From JAISGQ01 sp045536305 (lineage in GTDB: Bacteria > Bacillota > Clostridia > Oscillospirales > Acutalibacteraceae): a stretch of DNA of 20,875 bases. Location of the stretch: the NCBI GenBank assembly GCA_045536305.1, contig JAZSNH010000051.1, positions 1-20,875 of the forward strand, written 5' to 3'. The translations under genes were made by a program, and so were the position numbers. The notes under the pieces are model-generated. The model ran no database searches and was not told the origin of the DNA. It saw nothing but the letters and a program-made list of their open reading frames with translations. Below, piece after piece: positions 13,655-20,875 of the stretch. Every line of letters starts with the position of its first letter. The stretch's first letter is position 1.

Positions 13655-14407
13655 ATGAAGTTTATATCATGGAATGTAAATGGCTTTAGAGCTTGTCTGA
13701 ATAAGGGGTTTACAGATTTTTTCAGTCAGGTGGAGGCGGATTTTTTCTGTCTACAGGAAACAAAGATGCAGCCGGATCAGGCGGATTTTTCCCCTGATGG
13801 ATATTATAAATTCTTTTTCAGTGCAGTTAAAAAGGGGTATTCCGGAACAGCGATCTACACAAAGCATAAGCCCTTGCACTTTGAATACGGTATACATGCG
13901 AGACATGAAGATGAGGGCAGAGTAATAACTCTCGAATATCCGAATTTTTATCTCGTAAATTGTTATGCGCCCAATGCTCAAAACGGCCTTGCAAGGATCG
14001 AATATCGTATGAGGTTTGAGGATGACATGAGAGCTTATCTTTGTGAACTTTCGGAAAAGAAGTCAGTGATATATACGGGAGATCTCAATGTTGCTCACAA
14101 AGAAATTGACCTTAAAAATCCGAAATCAAATATCGGCAATGCAGGTTTTTCCTATGAGGAGAGAGGGAAAATGACAGAGCTTCTTGAGGCAGGCTTTACC
14201 GATAGCTTTAGATATTTATATCCTGACACCACAGGAGCCTACAGCTGGTGGTCATACAGATTTAATTCGAGAGCAAATAACGCAGGCTGGAGAATAGACT
14301 ATTTTATTGTATCGGATAATTTAAAAGATAAAATAAAGGATGCTGTTATCTATGATGAGATTATGGGTAGTGACCATTGTCCTGTAGGTTTGGAGATTGA
14401 AATATAA
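13655..14407 (+). CDS. xth: Exodeoxyribonuclease III / AP endonuclease
   Basis: This 250-residue ExoA/Xth-type nuclease cleaves abasic sites and has 3'-5' exonuclease activity on double-stranded DNA, acting in base excision repair. All catalytic landmarks are visible: SWNVNGFRA (Asn7), LQETKMQ (Glu35), NCYAPNAQNG (Tyr104 region), YTGDLNVAH (Asp143, Asn145) and GSDHCPVGLEI (Asp240, His241) at the end. The length is normal. ATG 13655 follows AAGGAGGA at 13643-13650; an in-frame ATG at 13634 lies inside the terminator stem and is unlikely to be used. No promoter of its own is obvious, so it may depend on partial read-through of the metH terminator. Confidence 0.96.
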   Translation: MKFISWNVNGFRACLNKGFTDFFSQVEADFFCLQETKMQPDQADFSPDGYYKFFFSAVKKGYSGTAIYTKHKPLHFEYGIHARHEDEGRVITLEYPNFYLVNCYAPNAQNGLARIEYRMRFEDDMRAYLCELSEKKSVIYTGDLNVAHKEIDLKNPKSNIGNAGFSYEERGKMTELLEAGFTDSFRYLYPDTTGAYSWWSYRFNSRANNAGWRIDYFIVSDNLKDKIKDAVIYDEIMGSDHCPVGLEIEI

Positions 14408-14441
14408 CGGGAATATATACATTATGTAAACAATATTCCCG
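14408..14441 (+). other. Inverted repeat between xth and the lysozyme promoter
   Basis: CGGGAATAT (14408-14416) is perfectly complementary to ATATTCCCG (14433-14441). There is no T-run after it, and it ends 5 bases before the -35 box of the next promoter. It may end the xth transcript inefficiently or act as a binding site upstream of the promoter. Confidence 0.6.
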
Positions 14442-14446
14442 AAGTG

Positions 14447-14475
14447 TTGACAAGATTGTAACTTTTTCGTATAAT
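14447..14475 (+). promoter_or_regulatory. Consensus sigma-A promoter of the lysozyme gene
   Basis: TTGACA (14447-14452), a 17-base spacer and TATAAT (14470-14475) match the consensus exactly. Transcription should begin near 14482, about 54 bases before the start codon. This points to strong vegetative expression of the cell-wall hydrolase. Confidence 0.9.
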
Positions 14476-14535
14476 TCAAGTGCTAATCAGGAATATTGCG
14501 AAATGCTCGTTTATATGACGATCAGGAGGTACAAT

Positions 14536-17190
14536 ATGTCATTAAAAAGATTAACAGCAATGTTTATTTCGATATTGCTTGTGTTCGCCTTCTTTACATC
14601 CAACGGACCGAAGGTATATGCGGCGCTTGCAAGAGGGGATAAGAACAGCGATGTCAAAGCGATGCAGCAAAAGCTGATTGCGCTGGGTTATCTTAAGGAT
14701 TCAGCGGACGGAAGCTATGGCCCTGCAACTGAGACTGCGGTAAAATCCTTTGAAACGGCAAACGGACTTACAGCGGACGGAAAAGCCGACGATACAACGC
14801 TTGCTAAGCTTGCTGAAATTTATAAGTATACGCCGACCATCAAGGTCACAACGGACTCAGTGTCGGTTCGCAAAGGTGCAGGAACCAGCTATGCAAGGCT
14901 CGGCACAGTAAATAAAAATGCGACATATAAGGTTATTGAAACAAAGGTCGTTTCTGACAAAGCATGGTATAAAATTGCATATAATAAGCAGCATGCATGG
15001 ATAATAAGCACATATACATCCCTCTCATACGGGGATAATTATCGCACAGCCGTGATAACTGCAGATGCACTTAACGCAAGAACGGGTCCCGGAACCTCAT
15101 ACAGTACATATAAGGTTTTTTCAAAAGGCTACTCATTTAAGGTGCTTGGAGAAAAGAAGGTATCCGGCACAGTTTGGTACAGCTTTATTTACTCGGGAAA
15201 AACCCTTTGGGTATCGGGCAATTATTTGTCGATAAAGAACGGCGAAAATTCAGAAACATCAGATTCTTCCGTTTCGTCCTCTACAACGAAAACGACAACC
15301 TCTGCCACCAAAAACAGCACGACCGCTCAAACGGTAAAAAAAGGTACGATAAATGCCTCTCCCGTAAATATTCGCAAGGGAGCAGGAACAAATTACGCAA
15401 AGGTAACTTCTGTAAATAAGGGCTATACCTTTACCATCACAGGTCAGAAGACTGTTTCGGGTTCGGTTTGGTACAGTTTTGTAAGAAACGGTGCTACCGT
15501 ATGGGTCAAAGGCCAGTTTGTCAAGGTGACGACTACTACAGCGGCTACTACCACAACCACCAAGTCATCGACAGAAAAAACAACAGCTACAACAGCCAAG
15601 ACAACAGTTGCACAGACGATAAAAAAAGGTACGATAAATGCTTCTCCCGTAAATATTCGCAAGGGAGCAGGAACAAATTATGCAAAGGTAACTTCTGTAA
15701 ATAAGGGCTATACCTTTACCATCACAGGTCAGAAAACTGTTTCGGGTTCGGTTTGGTACAGTTTTGTAAGAAACGGTGCTACCGTATGGGTCAAAGGCCA
15801 GTTTGTCAAGGTGACAACAACTACGATAACTACAACCACCACTACAACACAGACTACTACGACAAAGTCAACTGCATCAACAACAAAATCCACCACTTCA
15901 TCGACGAAGTCAACTGCTTCATCGACCAATAAAACTACATCATCTGAAAATGAAGTCAGCTCACCGTCTGATACACCTTCTTCTACCGAGTCATCGACAT
16001 CAGCCACAGAATCAACCACTGCTTCCACAACGAAATCAACCACAAATTCGGAAACAGAAGACGATAATCTCTATGGAAAAGTCAATGTAAAAACTACACT
16101 TAATGTTCGAAAGAGCGCAAGCTCAAGTGCATCAAAGCTTGGAACATTAAGTAATGGTGATTATGTTGTAATAGAGGATTATTCATCAAAGAACGGTTGG
16201 TATAAGATAATTTACGGCGGAGGTTACGGATGGGTATCGTCCGATTATATTAAGCTGGTAAATAAATCGGAATATGTTTCTGATATAGAGTTTGCAAAAG
16301 ACTATTACTATGTAAATCATGGCAAAACAAAAAGCATTGCAATTGCAGGTGTAAAGGGTGCTGTATATACCAGCAGTGATAATGCCAAGCTTTCCATATC
16401 CTCTGAAGGCGTTGTTACAGGTGTTGAGCCCGGAATGTATACTGTAACGGCCAAATACGGTGCATCAGTGGCAACTGCCGAGGTAGTGGTACGCAGAGAA
16501 GCATACACGCTTACCGAGGAACAGAAGAATATGGGTATAAGTGAGCAGGGAGTAAACTTTATTGCCGAGTGGGAGAGCGGAGGAAGTACAAATCCCGATA
16601 TACTCGATGGTGCGGTTATAGTATTTGAGCCGTATAAGGACTCTTCCGGCTATTGGACAATAGGCTACGGCCATGCAAAAACAACAACAGCAAGCAAATC
16701 GTGGTCTAAAGCTACTGTAATTAAGGAGTTTGCAAAAGATCTTGAGTTTTATTTCGGAGATGAAATAAAACTCAGTTCCAAAAAGCCCTACCTTACAAAG
16801 GAAGAGGCGCAGAAGCTTCTTATGGCAGATTTAAATCAGGGCGAGTATGTGAGTGCTGTAAGAGACTGGGCTGTACGCAACGGCGTAATATTAAGTCAGA
16901 ATCAGTTTGATGCACTTGTCAGCTTTACATTTAATCTCGGAACGCCTTACTGGACAAGCGACACAAAGAGATTCTATCTTAAATCTGCAATAATTGCACA
17001 CAGGAACGGTGATGATGCAGATCCTGAGCAGATCACGGAAGGTTTTTCAAGATATATCCGTTCCGGTTCAAAATATCTCAAGGGACTCTATTACAGACGT
17101 ATGAACGAGGCAGAAATGTTTACCGCAGCTGATTACACTATTGAAAAATCAAAGAAATTCCCGCTTCCCAGCGGAATAAATTGGTCATAA
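14536..17190 (+). CDS. Secreted GH24 lysozyme with peptidoglycan-binding and five SH3b-like domains
   Basis: This is an 884-residue exported cell-wall hydrolase. The signal peptide spans residues 1 to about 30 (KR, then a hydrophobic stretch, ending VYAA). A PG_binding_1 domain follows at 31-92 (LARGDKNSDVKAMQQKLIALGYL). SH3b-like domains lie at about 102-165, 172-235, 268-331, 363-426 and 514-576. The last three are separated by Thr/Ser-rich linkers (about 332-362 and 427-510), which probably span the wall. Residues 580-655 look like a bacterial Ig-like (BIG2) domain (ISSEGVVTGVEPGMYTVTAKYG). The catalytic GH24 (T4-type lysozyme) domain is 665-865, with the likely catalytic Glu in AEWESGG (678-684), WTIGYGHA (707-714) and SQNQFDALVSFTFNLG (787-802). 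AGGAGGT at 14524-14530 fixes ATG 14536. The gene is single, between a promoter and a terminator. It could serve wall turnover or antagonism. Confidence 0.93.
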   Translation: MSLKRLTAMFISILLVFAFFTSNGPKVYAALARGDKNSDVKAMQQKLIALGYLKDSADGSYGPATETAVKSFETANGLTADGKADDTTLAKLAEIYKYTPTIKVTTDSVSVRKGAGTSYARLGTVNKNATYKVIETKVVSDKAWYKIAYNKQHAWIISTYTSLSYGDNYRTAVITADALNARTGPGTSYSTYKVFSKGYSFKVLGEKKVSGTVWYSFIYSGKTLWVSGNYLSIKNGENSETSDSSVSSSTTKTTTSATKNSTTAQTVKKGTINASPVNIRKGAGTNYAKVTSVNKGYTFTITGQKTVSGSVWYSFVRNGATVWVKGQFVKVTTTTAATTTTTKSSTEKTTATTAKTTVAQTIKKGTINASPVNIRKGAGTNYAKVTSVNKGYTFTITGQKTVSGSVWYSFVRNGATVWVKGQFVKVTTTTITTTTTTTQTTTTKSTASTTKSTTSSTKSTASSTNKTTSSENEVSSPSDTPSSTESSTSATESTTASTTKSTTNSETEDDNLYGKVNVKTTLNVRKSASSSASKLGTLSNGDYVVIEDYSSKNGWYKIIYGGGYGWVSSDYIKLVNKSEYVSDIEFAKDYYYVNHGKTKSIAIAGVKGAVYTSSDNAKLSISSEGVVTGVEPGMYTVTAKYGASVATAEVVVRREAYTLTEEQKNMGISEQGVNFIAEWESGGSTNPDILDGAVIVFEPYKDSSGYWTIGYGHAKTTTASKSWSKATVIKEFAKDLEFYFGDEIKLSSKKPYLTKEEAQKLLMADLNQGEYVSAVRDWAVRNGVILSQNQFDALVSFTFNLGTPYWTSDTKRFYLKSAIIAHRNGDDADPEQITEGFSRYIRSGSKYLKGLYYRRMNEAEMFTAADYTIEKSKKFPLPSGINWS
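15335..15815 (+). repeat. Two nearly identical 196-base copies coding SH3b modules
   Basis: Copy one is 15335-15530 and copy two 15620-15815, exactly 285 bases apart. By eye they differ at three sites only (15357, 15396 and 15450 in copy one), all silent, so the encoded 65 residues are identical. The Thr-rich linkers following the copies differ in length and sequence. This marks a recent in-frame duplication within the lysozyme gene. Confidence 0.95.
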
Positions 17191-17198
17191 AATTTTAA

Positions 17199-17262
17199 AT
17201 GCCGCACGCAGTGTACGTACTTGTGTTAAGAACAAGCTATCGGACTGCGTGCGGCATATATT
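17199..17262. terminator. Strong hairpin between convergent genes
   Basis: ATGCCGCACGCAGT (17199-17212) pairs perfectly over 14 bases with ACTGCGTGCGGCAT (17244-17257), with ATATTTTATT after it on the plus strand and TTTAAAATTTT after it on the minus strand. The loop is 31 bases. It separates the lysozyme stop (17190) from the end of the serine hydrolase (17263) and should terminate both. Confidence 0.85.
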
Positions 17263-18837
17263 TTATTCCTTTTCTGCCTTTGCGGTTATTGTAACCTCGG
17301 CAATTTTGCCTATCATTTTTGAGATGTGAGGCGAAATACTGCGAATGGAAGAAACCATATCACCGACAAATTTTGCAATATCGGTGTAGCTTGGCAGTTC
17401 ATTGAACTTTACGGTGAGAGTATCCTCATTGAAGATAAAAGACAAATGCCTCGAATGTGGTGTATCTGTAAAAGTCAGAATAACCTCCAAAAGATACTGT
17501 TCGATAGATATTTCTTTGATGTGAGAGTACACATAACAGTTGGCATCGATGCCGAAAAATGGAATAGTTGTTTTGTGAAATTTACCGTCAAATATAAGAG
17601 GAACAGTATTTTGCGATTCGCATTCTACCCAGCTCAAGGAGCATTGATTGCCGAAATGAAAACTAAAGGATTCAATACCGGACATAACTTTTCTTTTTGA
17701 GTAGCGGAAAAGCATAGGGAATATAGATTGTCTGTTTGGGGGAAGATTGTATACGGTTTCATTGTATTTGCTCATAAGGAGAGGCATGATACTTATTTCC
17801 GTGTCGATTATGGACAGATCTTCCGAGATGTCAGAGAGCTTATCTGCTGCAGTGACGGAATATTCAGTATTAGAATCGATGGAAGAAATAAGCTTGTCCC
17901 ATATAAGATCAAGGACAGCGTACTCGTCCATATTTCCTGCAGTAGAGACGATAACGGTGTCAAGCTTAGGCAATATCAAGGCAAATTGTCCCAGCATACC
18001 GTCTGCACGGTATGACTCACCGTCACGATTGATCCACACTTGATAGCCATAACCGTTCTTTACATCATCAATTATCGGAAATTTTGTATCTGAAGTTGTA
18101 TCGGCATGAGCACATGCGGCTTTTTCAAGCCATTGCATCGGAAGTATCTGACGGTCGCCTATTTTTCCGTTATCAAGCAGAAGCTGGCCGAATTTAGCCA
18201 TGTCCTCGGTTCTGATATGAATTCCCCAGCCTCCGATATCACGTCCCATAGGACACTTGTCCGAGTATATATCTGTTATTCCCAAAGGTTCAAAAAGACG
18301 AGGTGTGAGATACTCTATAAGCCCCATTCCGCTGACCTTTCGCAGTATGGCGGCGAGCATATACGTGTTAAGGCTGTTATAATTAAACTTTTCTCCGGGA
18401 AAGGACGACAGATGGGAATTTAGAAAAAAACGCACCCAGTCACTTTTTGGAACAACAGTAATTTCATTTACATTTACCATACCGCTGGTCATGGTGAGCA
18501 GGTTTTCAACAGTGATCGAATGCATTCTCTCGTCTGAGCCGCTTTCCATATAGCGTGGAAAGAAGGAACAGAGTCTGTCGTTATAATCGATCAAACCCTC
18601 TTCTGCGGCAAAACCTATAGCAGCAGAGACAAATGTTTTGCTGAAGGAATAAACGTGATTTTTACTATCCGCGGTGTAGGGATCCCAGTACAGCTCCACA
18701 GCTGTTTTGCCATGCCGAAGAATCATAAGACTGTGCATGGCAATGCGGTTTTCCTTTGCGGTATATAAAAAATCAATTACGGACTGCGAGCTTATCCCGA
18801 CCGATTCAGGTGAAACACGGGGAAGCATATAAGACAT
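17263..18837 (-). CDS. Beta-lactamase-fold serine hydrolase (class C / esterase family)
   Basis: This 524-residue protein has a penicillin-binding-like serine hydrolase domain at about 1-330 and an extra C-terminal region of about 190 residues. The active-site SxxK is S64-F-S-K67 (HVYSFSKT) and the second motif is Y153-N-S (FNYNSLNTY). LLTMTSGM (114-121) and GYGYQVWINRDGESYRADGMLGQF (the expected site of the third motif) complete the fold. No signal peptide is present, so it is probably cytoplasmic, and substrates may be esters, amides or peptides; true beta-lactamase activity is not implied. The C-terminal part resembles the beta-rich tails of similar clostridial hydrolases but has no function I can name. 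I prefer ATG 18837 because GGGAG lies 7 bases before it. An upstream ATG at 18873 would add 12 residues but has a weak binding site. Confidence 0.85.
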   Translation of the reverse strand: MSYMLPRVSPESVGISSQSVIDFLYTAKENRIAMHSLMILRHGKTAVELYWDPYTADSKNHVYSFSKTFVSAAIGFAAEEGLIDYNDRLCSFFPRYMESGSDERMHSITVENLLTMTSGMVNVNEITVVPKSDWVRFFLNSHLSSFPGEKFNYNSLNTYMLAAILRKVSGMGLIEYLTPRLFEPLGITDIYSDKCPMGRDIGGWGIHIRTEDMAKFGQLLLDNGKIGDRQILPMQWLEKAACAHADTTSDTKFPIIDDVKNGYGYQVWINRDGESYRADGMLGQFALILPKLDTVIVSTAGNMDEYAVLDLIWDKLISSIDSNTEYSVTAADKLSDISEDLSIIDTEISIMPLLMSKYNETVYNLPPNRQSIFPMLFRYSKRKVMSGIESFSFHFGNQCSLSWVECESQNTVPLIFDGKFHKTTIPFFGIDANCYVYSHIKEISIEQYLLEVILTFTDTPHSRHLSFIFNEDTLTVKFNELPSYTDIAKFVGDMVSSIRSISPHISKMIGKIAEVTITAKAEKE

Positions 18838-18954
18838 AAAATCACTCCCAAAATAATCCGCATTCATTATCATATATTTCTCTTGTTAAATAAAAGCGAA
18901 AAAATGTAAATTTTTAATAAAGGCATTAGCAGAGGCTTATGAATTACAAAACAA

Positions 18955-18980
18955 TGACATAATTTACCGAAATTATGTCA
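18955..18980. promoter_or_regulatory. 26-base perfect dyad, probable operator
   Basis: TGACATAATTT (18955-18965), four bases, AAATTATGTCA (18970-18980): an 11-base perfect inverted repeat without a T-tract, in the divergent gap between the serine hydrolase and the NadA-like gene and 27 bases upstream of the latter's -35 box. The symmetry and position suit a dimeric regulator. It does not resemble the NAD-repressor sites I know of. Confidence 0.6.
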
Positions 18981-19006
18981 ATTGAAATACAAAGCTGGAA
19001 TATGTA

Positions 19007-19035
19007 TTGATTATGTGAACGAAATTACATATCAT
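19007..19035 (+). promoter_or_regulatory. Promoter of the NadA-like gene
   Basis: TTGATT (19007-19012), 17 bases and TATCAT (19030-19035) make a reasonable sigma-A promoter. Transcription would start near 19042, 27 bases before the GTG at 19069. Confidence 0.55.
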
Positions 19036-19068
19036 TATTGTAGATGAATAACGTGTGGAGTGGTAACG

Positions 19069-19968
19069 GTGGAATCAAAGATAAATAAGATAAAGCAGAT
19101 TCGAAAAGAAAAAGATATATTTATAGCTGCACATCTGTATCAGTCAGAGGAGCTTTCACAAGCGGCCGATTTTACGGGTGATACACTTGAAATAGTGAGA
19201 GAATCCGTTAAAACCAAAGCAAATACAGTAATAGTCTGTGCTGTGCGTTTCATAGCAGAGATGATAAAGATTCTTGCACCTGAAAAAAAGGTTATACTGG
19301 CACATCCCGAAGCAACATGTCCGATGGCAAATCAGATACTTCCGTCAAGAATCAGGGCGTACAGAGAAGAGAATAAAGATGCGTGTGTTGTTGCTTATGT
19401 AAACGCAAGTGCAAAGGTCAAGGCTGAGTGTGACATTTGTGTTTCAACTGCAGCAGCAGTTGAAATCTGCCAAAAACTTGAATGTGATATGATTTTATTT
19501 ATTCCGGACAAAAACATAGGAGAGAGTATAAGGAAAAAAACAGGAAAGAATATAGAAACATGGAACTGCTATTGTCCGATACACGACAGCGTTTTGCTGA
19601 GGGATATTGAGCTTGCGCGTGAGCTATGGCCTAAGGCGAAAACCTGTGCACACCTCGGCTGCAGACCTGAGGTTGTTGATGCTGTTGATTTTGTAGGAGC
19701 TGCAAGGCAGCTTATGGAATGGTGTGCTGAGTGCGAGGAGGTTATTATTGCAGCAGAGAGCAGTATAGCAAACAGGCTGACAAAAATGTATCCCGATAAA
19801 ATATTTCATTCATTAACTCCCGAAAAGCTTACCTGCAATCACATGGAGAGGACGTCTGTCGATACACTCATAAGAGTTTTGGCTGACGGATATGGCGAGG
19901 TTATAGAGATCGATAAAAATGTTGCAGAAAAGGTAAGAAATATATCTTCCGGATTGTACATGGAATAA
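19069..19968 (+). CDS. NadA (quinolinate synthase) homologue with altered active-site motifs
   Basis: This 299-residue protein has the NadA architecture of three similar domains. The three cysteines expected to hold the [4Fe-4S] cluster are Cys84 (ATCPMA), Cys169 (NCYCPIH) and Cys256 (TCNHME). True NadA condenses iminoaspartate with dihydroxyacetone phosphate to quinolinate for NAD synthesis. AHLYQ (21-25) and YVN (110-112) are kept. Several blocks are changed: the family's HPEC is H195-L-G-C198, GSTS is GAAR (210-213), and CVTSSNA is CVSTAAA (124-130), so residues thought to bind or activate substrate are lost. No nadB or nadC is nearby, as would be usual. I chose GTG 19069 because GGAG (19057-19060) lies 8 bases before it; GTG 19060 is also in frame. 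It may be a diverged paralogue with another reaction. Confidence 0.8.
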   Translation: MESKINKIKQIRKEKDIFIAAHLYQSEELSQAADFTGDTLEIVRESVKTKANTVIVCAVRFIAEMIKILAPEKKVILAHPEATCPMANQILPSRIRAYREENKDACVVAYVNASAKVKAECDICVSTAAAVEICQKLECDMILFIPDKNIGESIRKKTGKNIETWNCYCPIHDSVLLRDIELARELWPKAKTCAHLGCRPEVVDAVDFVGAARQLMEWCAECEEVIIAAESSIANRLTKMYPDKIFHSLTPEKLTCNHMERTSVDTLIRVLADGYGEVIEIDKNVAEKVRNISSGLYME

Positions 19969-20017
19969 ATAAGGGGAAATTTTTATAAAATTATTGTAAA
20001 AAATTCAATAAAAGGTA

Positions 20018-20072
20018 TTTCCAAATTCGCAAGTTTGTGTTATTATATAGATAAGGATGTTCACCTGTGAAC
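20018..20072 (+). promoter_or_regulatory. Probable promoter and operator of the XRE gene
   Basis: TTTCCA (20018-20023), 17 bases and TATTAT (20041-20046) make a moderate promoter. Just downstream, around the expected start of transcription, stands the dyad GTTCACCTGTGAAC (20059-20072). This is a likely operator, possibly for the encoded regulator itself. A further 44 bases separate it from the start codon. Confidence 0.5.
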
Positions 20073-20116
20073 GTTTCATAAATGTAAAGGAAAAAATAAT
20101 TTGGAGTGTATCTTAA

Positions 20117-20806
20117 ATGAGAAAGCAGCAAACATTAGAAAAGAAAGCAGAATGTATACTTATCGGTAAAAGAATAAAAGAAGTCAGAAAAGAAGCCGGA
20201 CTGTCACTTGGAAATATTGCTGACAGATTAAATAAAGAATTTGCAGCAAATACCAATAAGGGCATGCTTTCAAAGTATGAAAACGGAATCCATGAGCCTT
20301 CCGCAAGCATGGTATATTGCATGGGTCTTATCATGGGCGTTTCCAGTGATTACCTTATGGGTAAAACCGACGAGAAATATCCTCCTAAAGCTGTACAGGG
20401 CGATGAGACCTCTGCGCTCGTTCTAAAGGTTTACAAAAGCCTTAAGGATTTTGGAGTTGGCGAAATTGACGAAGACGTTTATGAGCTGATACCCAAAAAC
20501 TGGCTCGTAGGTGGCAAGGAGTTTTTTGGCTACAAGGTAGGAGCAGGTCGCTATGCACCTCGCTATTATTCCGGAGATGTCATTATTTTCGAGAAAAAAA
20601 TGAAAGTAGCACGTGATCAGGTTGCAATAGTCAGTGTTGGCGATGAGGATGCATTCCTTTGCACGATCAACAAAAAGCGTGACGGAAAAATAATCATTCC
20701 TCTCGATCCCGCTTATGACAGCAAATTCTATACCACAGAGGAGCTTGCAAATATTCCGGTGAAGATCATCGGTGCGGCTGTTCAAGTTAGAAGATCTGAA
20801 ATCTAA
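20117..20806 (+). CDS. XRE-family regulator with S24-like C-terminal domain
   Basis: This 229-residue protein is built like a phage CI repressor. The N-terminal HTH spans about 16-83 (IGKRIKEVRKEAGLSLGNIADRL, then KGMLSKYENGIHEPS and MGVSSDYLMGKTDE). A short linker leads to a C-terminal part at about 130-225 with the S24/LexA-like pattern (FFGYKVGAGRYAPRYYSGDVIIFEKK, DQVAIVSVGDEDAFLCTI, then IIPLDPAYDSKFY). In S24 peptidases the catalytic Ser lies in an SMxP motif; here that place reads R145-Y-A-P148, and no lysine is seen where the partner Lys is expected (near 180-183). Self-cleavage therefore seems unlikely, and the domain may only dimerise or bind a ligand. GGAG (20103-20106) precedes ATG 20117. 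It is a single gene between its own promoter and a terminator. No prophage genes are nearby. Confidence 0.85.
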   Translation: MRKQQTLEKKAECILIGKRIKEVRKEAGLSLGNIADRLNKEFAANTNKGMLSKYENGIHEPSASMVYCMGLIMGVSSDYLMGKTDEKYPPKAVQGDETSALVLKVYKSLKDFGVGEIDEDVYELIPKNWLVGGKEFFGYKVGAGRYAPRYYSGDVIIFEKKMKVARDQVAIVSVGDEDAFLCTINKKRDGKIIIPLDPAYDSKFYTTEELANIPVKIIGAAVQVRRSEI

Positions 20807-20811
20807 TAAAT

Positions 20812-20852
20812 AAACAAATGAGTCCGGCCGTAGAGCCCGGACTCATTTGTTT
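20812..20852 (+). terminator. Strong terminator after the XRE gene
   Basis: AAACAAATGAGTCCGG (20812-20827) pairs perfectly over 16 bases with CCGGACTCATTTGTTT (20837-20852) around a 9-base loop. It starts 5 bases after the stop codon. A and T runs at the two ends make it usable in both directions. Confidence 0.92.
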
Positions 20853-20875
20853 ATAGTATGTTAAAAAGGGCATTC

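Noticed and set aside
15335..15815. CRISPR or other DNA repeat array
   Set aside because: Two in-frame protein-coding copies of 196 bases, not short repeats with spacers.
15729..16043. Minus-strand frame of 104 codons, rich in Val/Asp/Glu
   Set aside because: It is the mirror of the Thr/Ser-rich linker of the lysozyme; the composition is explained by the repeat on the other strand.
17263..18837. True antibiotic-resistance beta-lactamase
   Set aside because: It has SxxK and Tyr motifs of the wider fold but no signal peptide, an added C-terminal region and YNS where class C enzymes have YxN; the esterase/peptidase-like group fits better.
20059..20072. LexA (SOS) box for GTTCACCTGTGAAC
   Set aside because: The Firmicutes LexA site has GAAC then GTTC; here the order of half-sites is reversed.

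Overview
The window reads as chromosome of a low-to-moderate GC, spore-forming Clostridia member, probably of the Ruminococcaceae/Oscillospiraceae type. The evidence is a yqfC-yqfD-phoH-ybeY cluster, a YlbJ-like sporulation membrane protein, strong AGGAGG-type ribosome binding sites, TTGACA/TATAAT promoters, and a conjugative-element module typical of gut Firmicutes. The species cannot be fixed from the sequence.

Positions 1 to about 4,990 look like the right end of an integrated element whose left end lies outside the window. It holds the end of one BspA-type leucine-rich-repeat gene and a complete tandem paralogue (a lipoprotein). These are followed by a cysteine-rich KTR protein, a divergent XRE regulator, a hairpin-rich leader, a small HTH regulator, about 410 bases of repeat- and hairpin-rich DNA without a convincing gene, a 60-residue protein, and a large serine recombinase. 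The element ends against the 3' end of a tRNA-Ser(GCT) gene on the minus strand.

From 4,998 to 8,299 everything is on the minus strand: tRNA-Ser, ybeY (rRNA processing), phoH (ATPase), yqfD and yqfC (sporulation). yqfC has a possible SigE-type promoter and phoH has its own SigA-type promoter with a hairpin in its leader.

From 8,382 to 13,604 a plus-strand run carries a YlbJ-like membrane protein, a small cysteine protein, then metF, a free-standing methionine synthase activation subunit and a core metH without that domain. Together the last three form the methyl branch of methionine synthesis. A terminator ends the run, and exonuclease III follows. A consensus promoter then drives a large secreted GH24 lysozyme with a peptidoglycan-binding domain and five SH3b-like modules, two of them almost identical copies.

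A strong hairpin separates this from a convergent minus-strand beta-lactamase-fold serine hydrolase. In the divergent gap beyond it lie a 26-base perfect dyad and a promoter for a NadA-like protein. That protein keeps the three cluster cysteines but has lost several motifs conserved in quinolinate synthase. The last gene is an XRE regulator with an S24-like C-terminal half that seems to lack the catalytic dyad, and a strong terminator closes the window.

The most unusual items are the degenerate NadA-like gene and its dyad, the structured gene-free region before the recombinase, and the recently duplicated SH3b module of the lysozyme.
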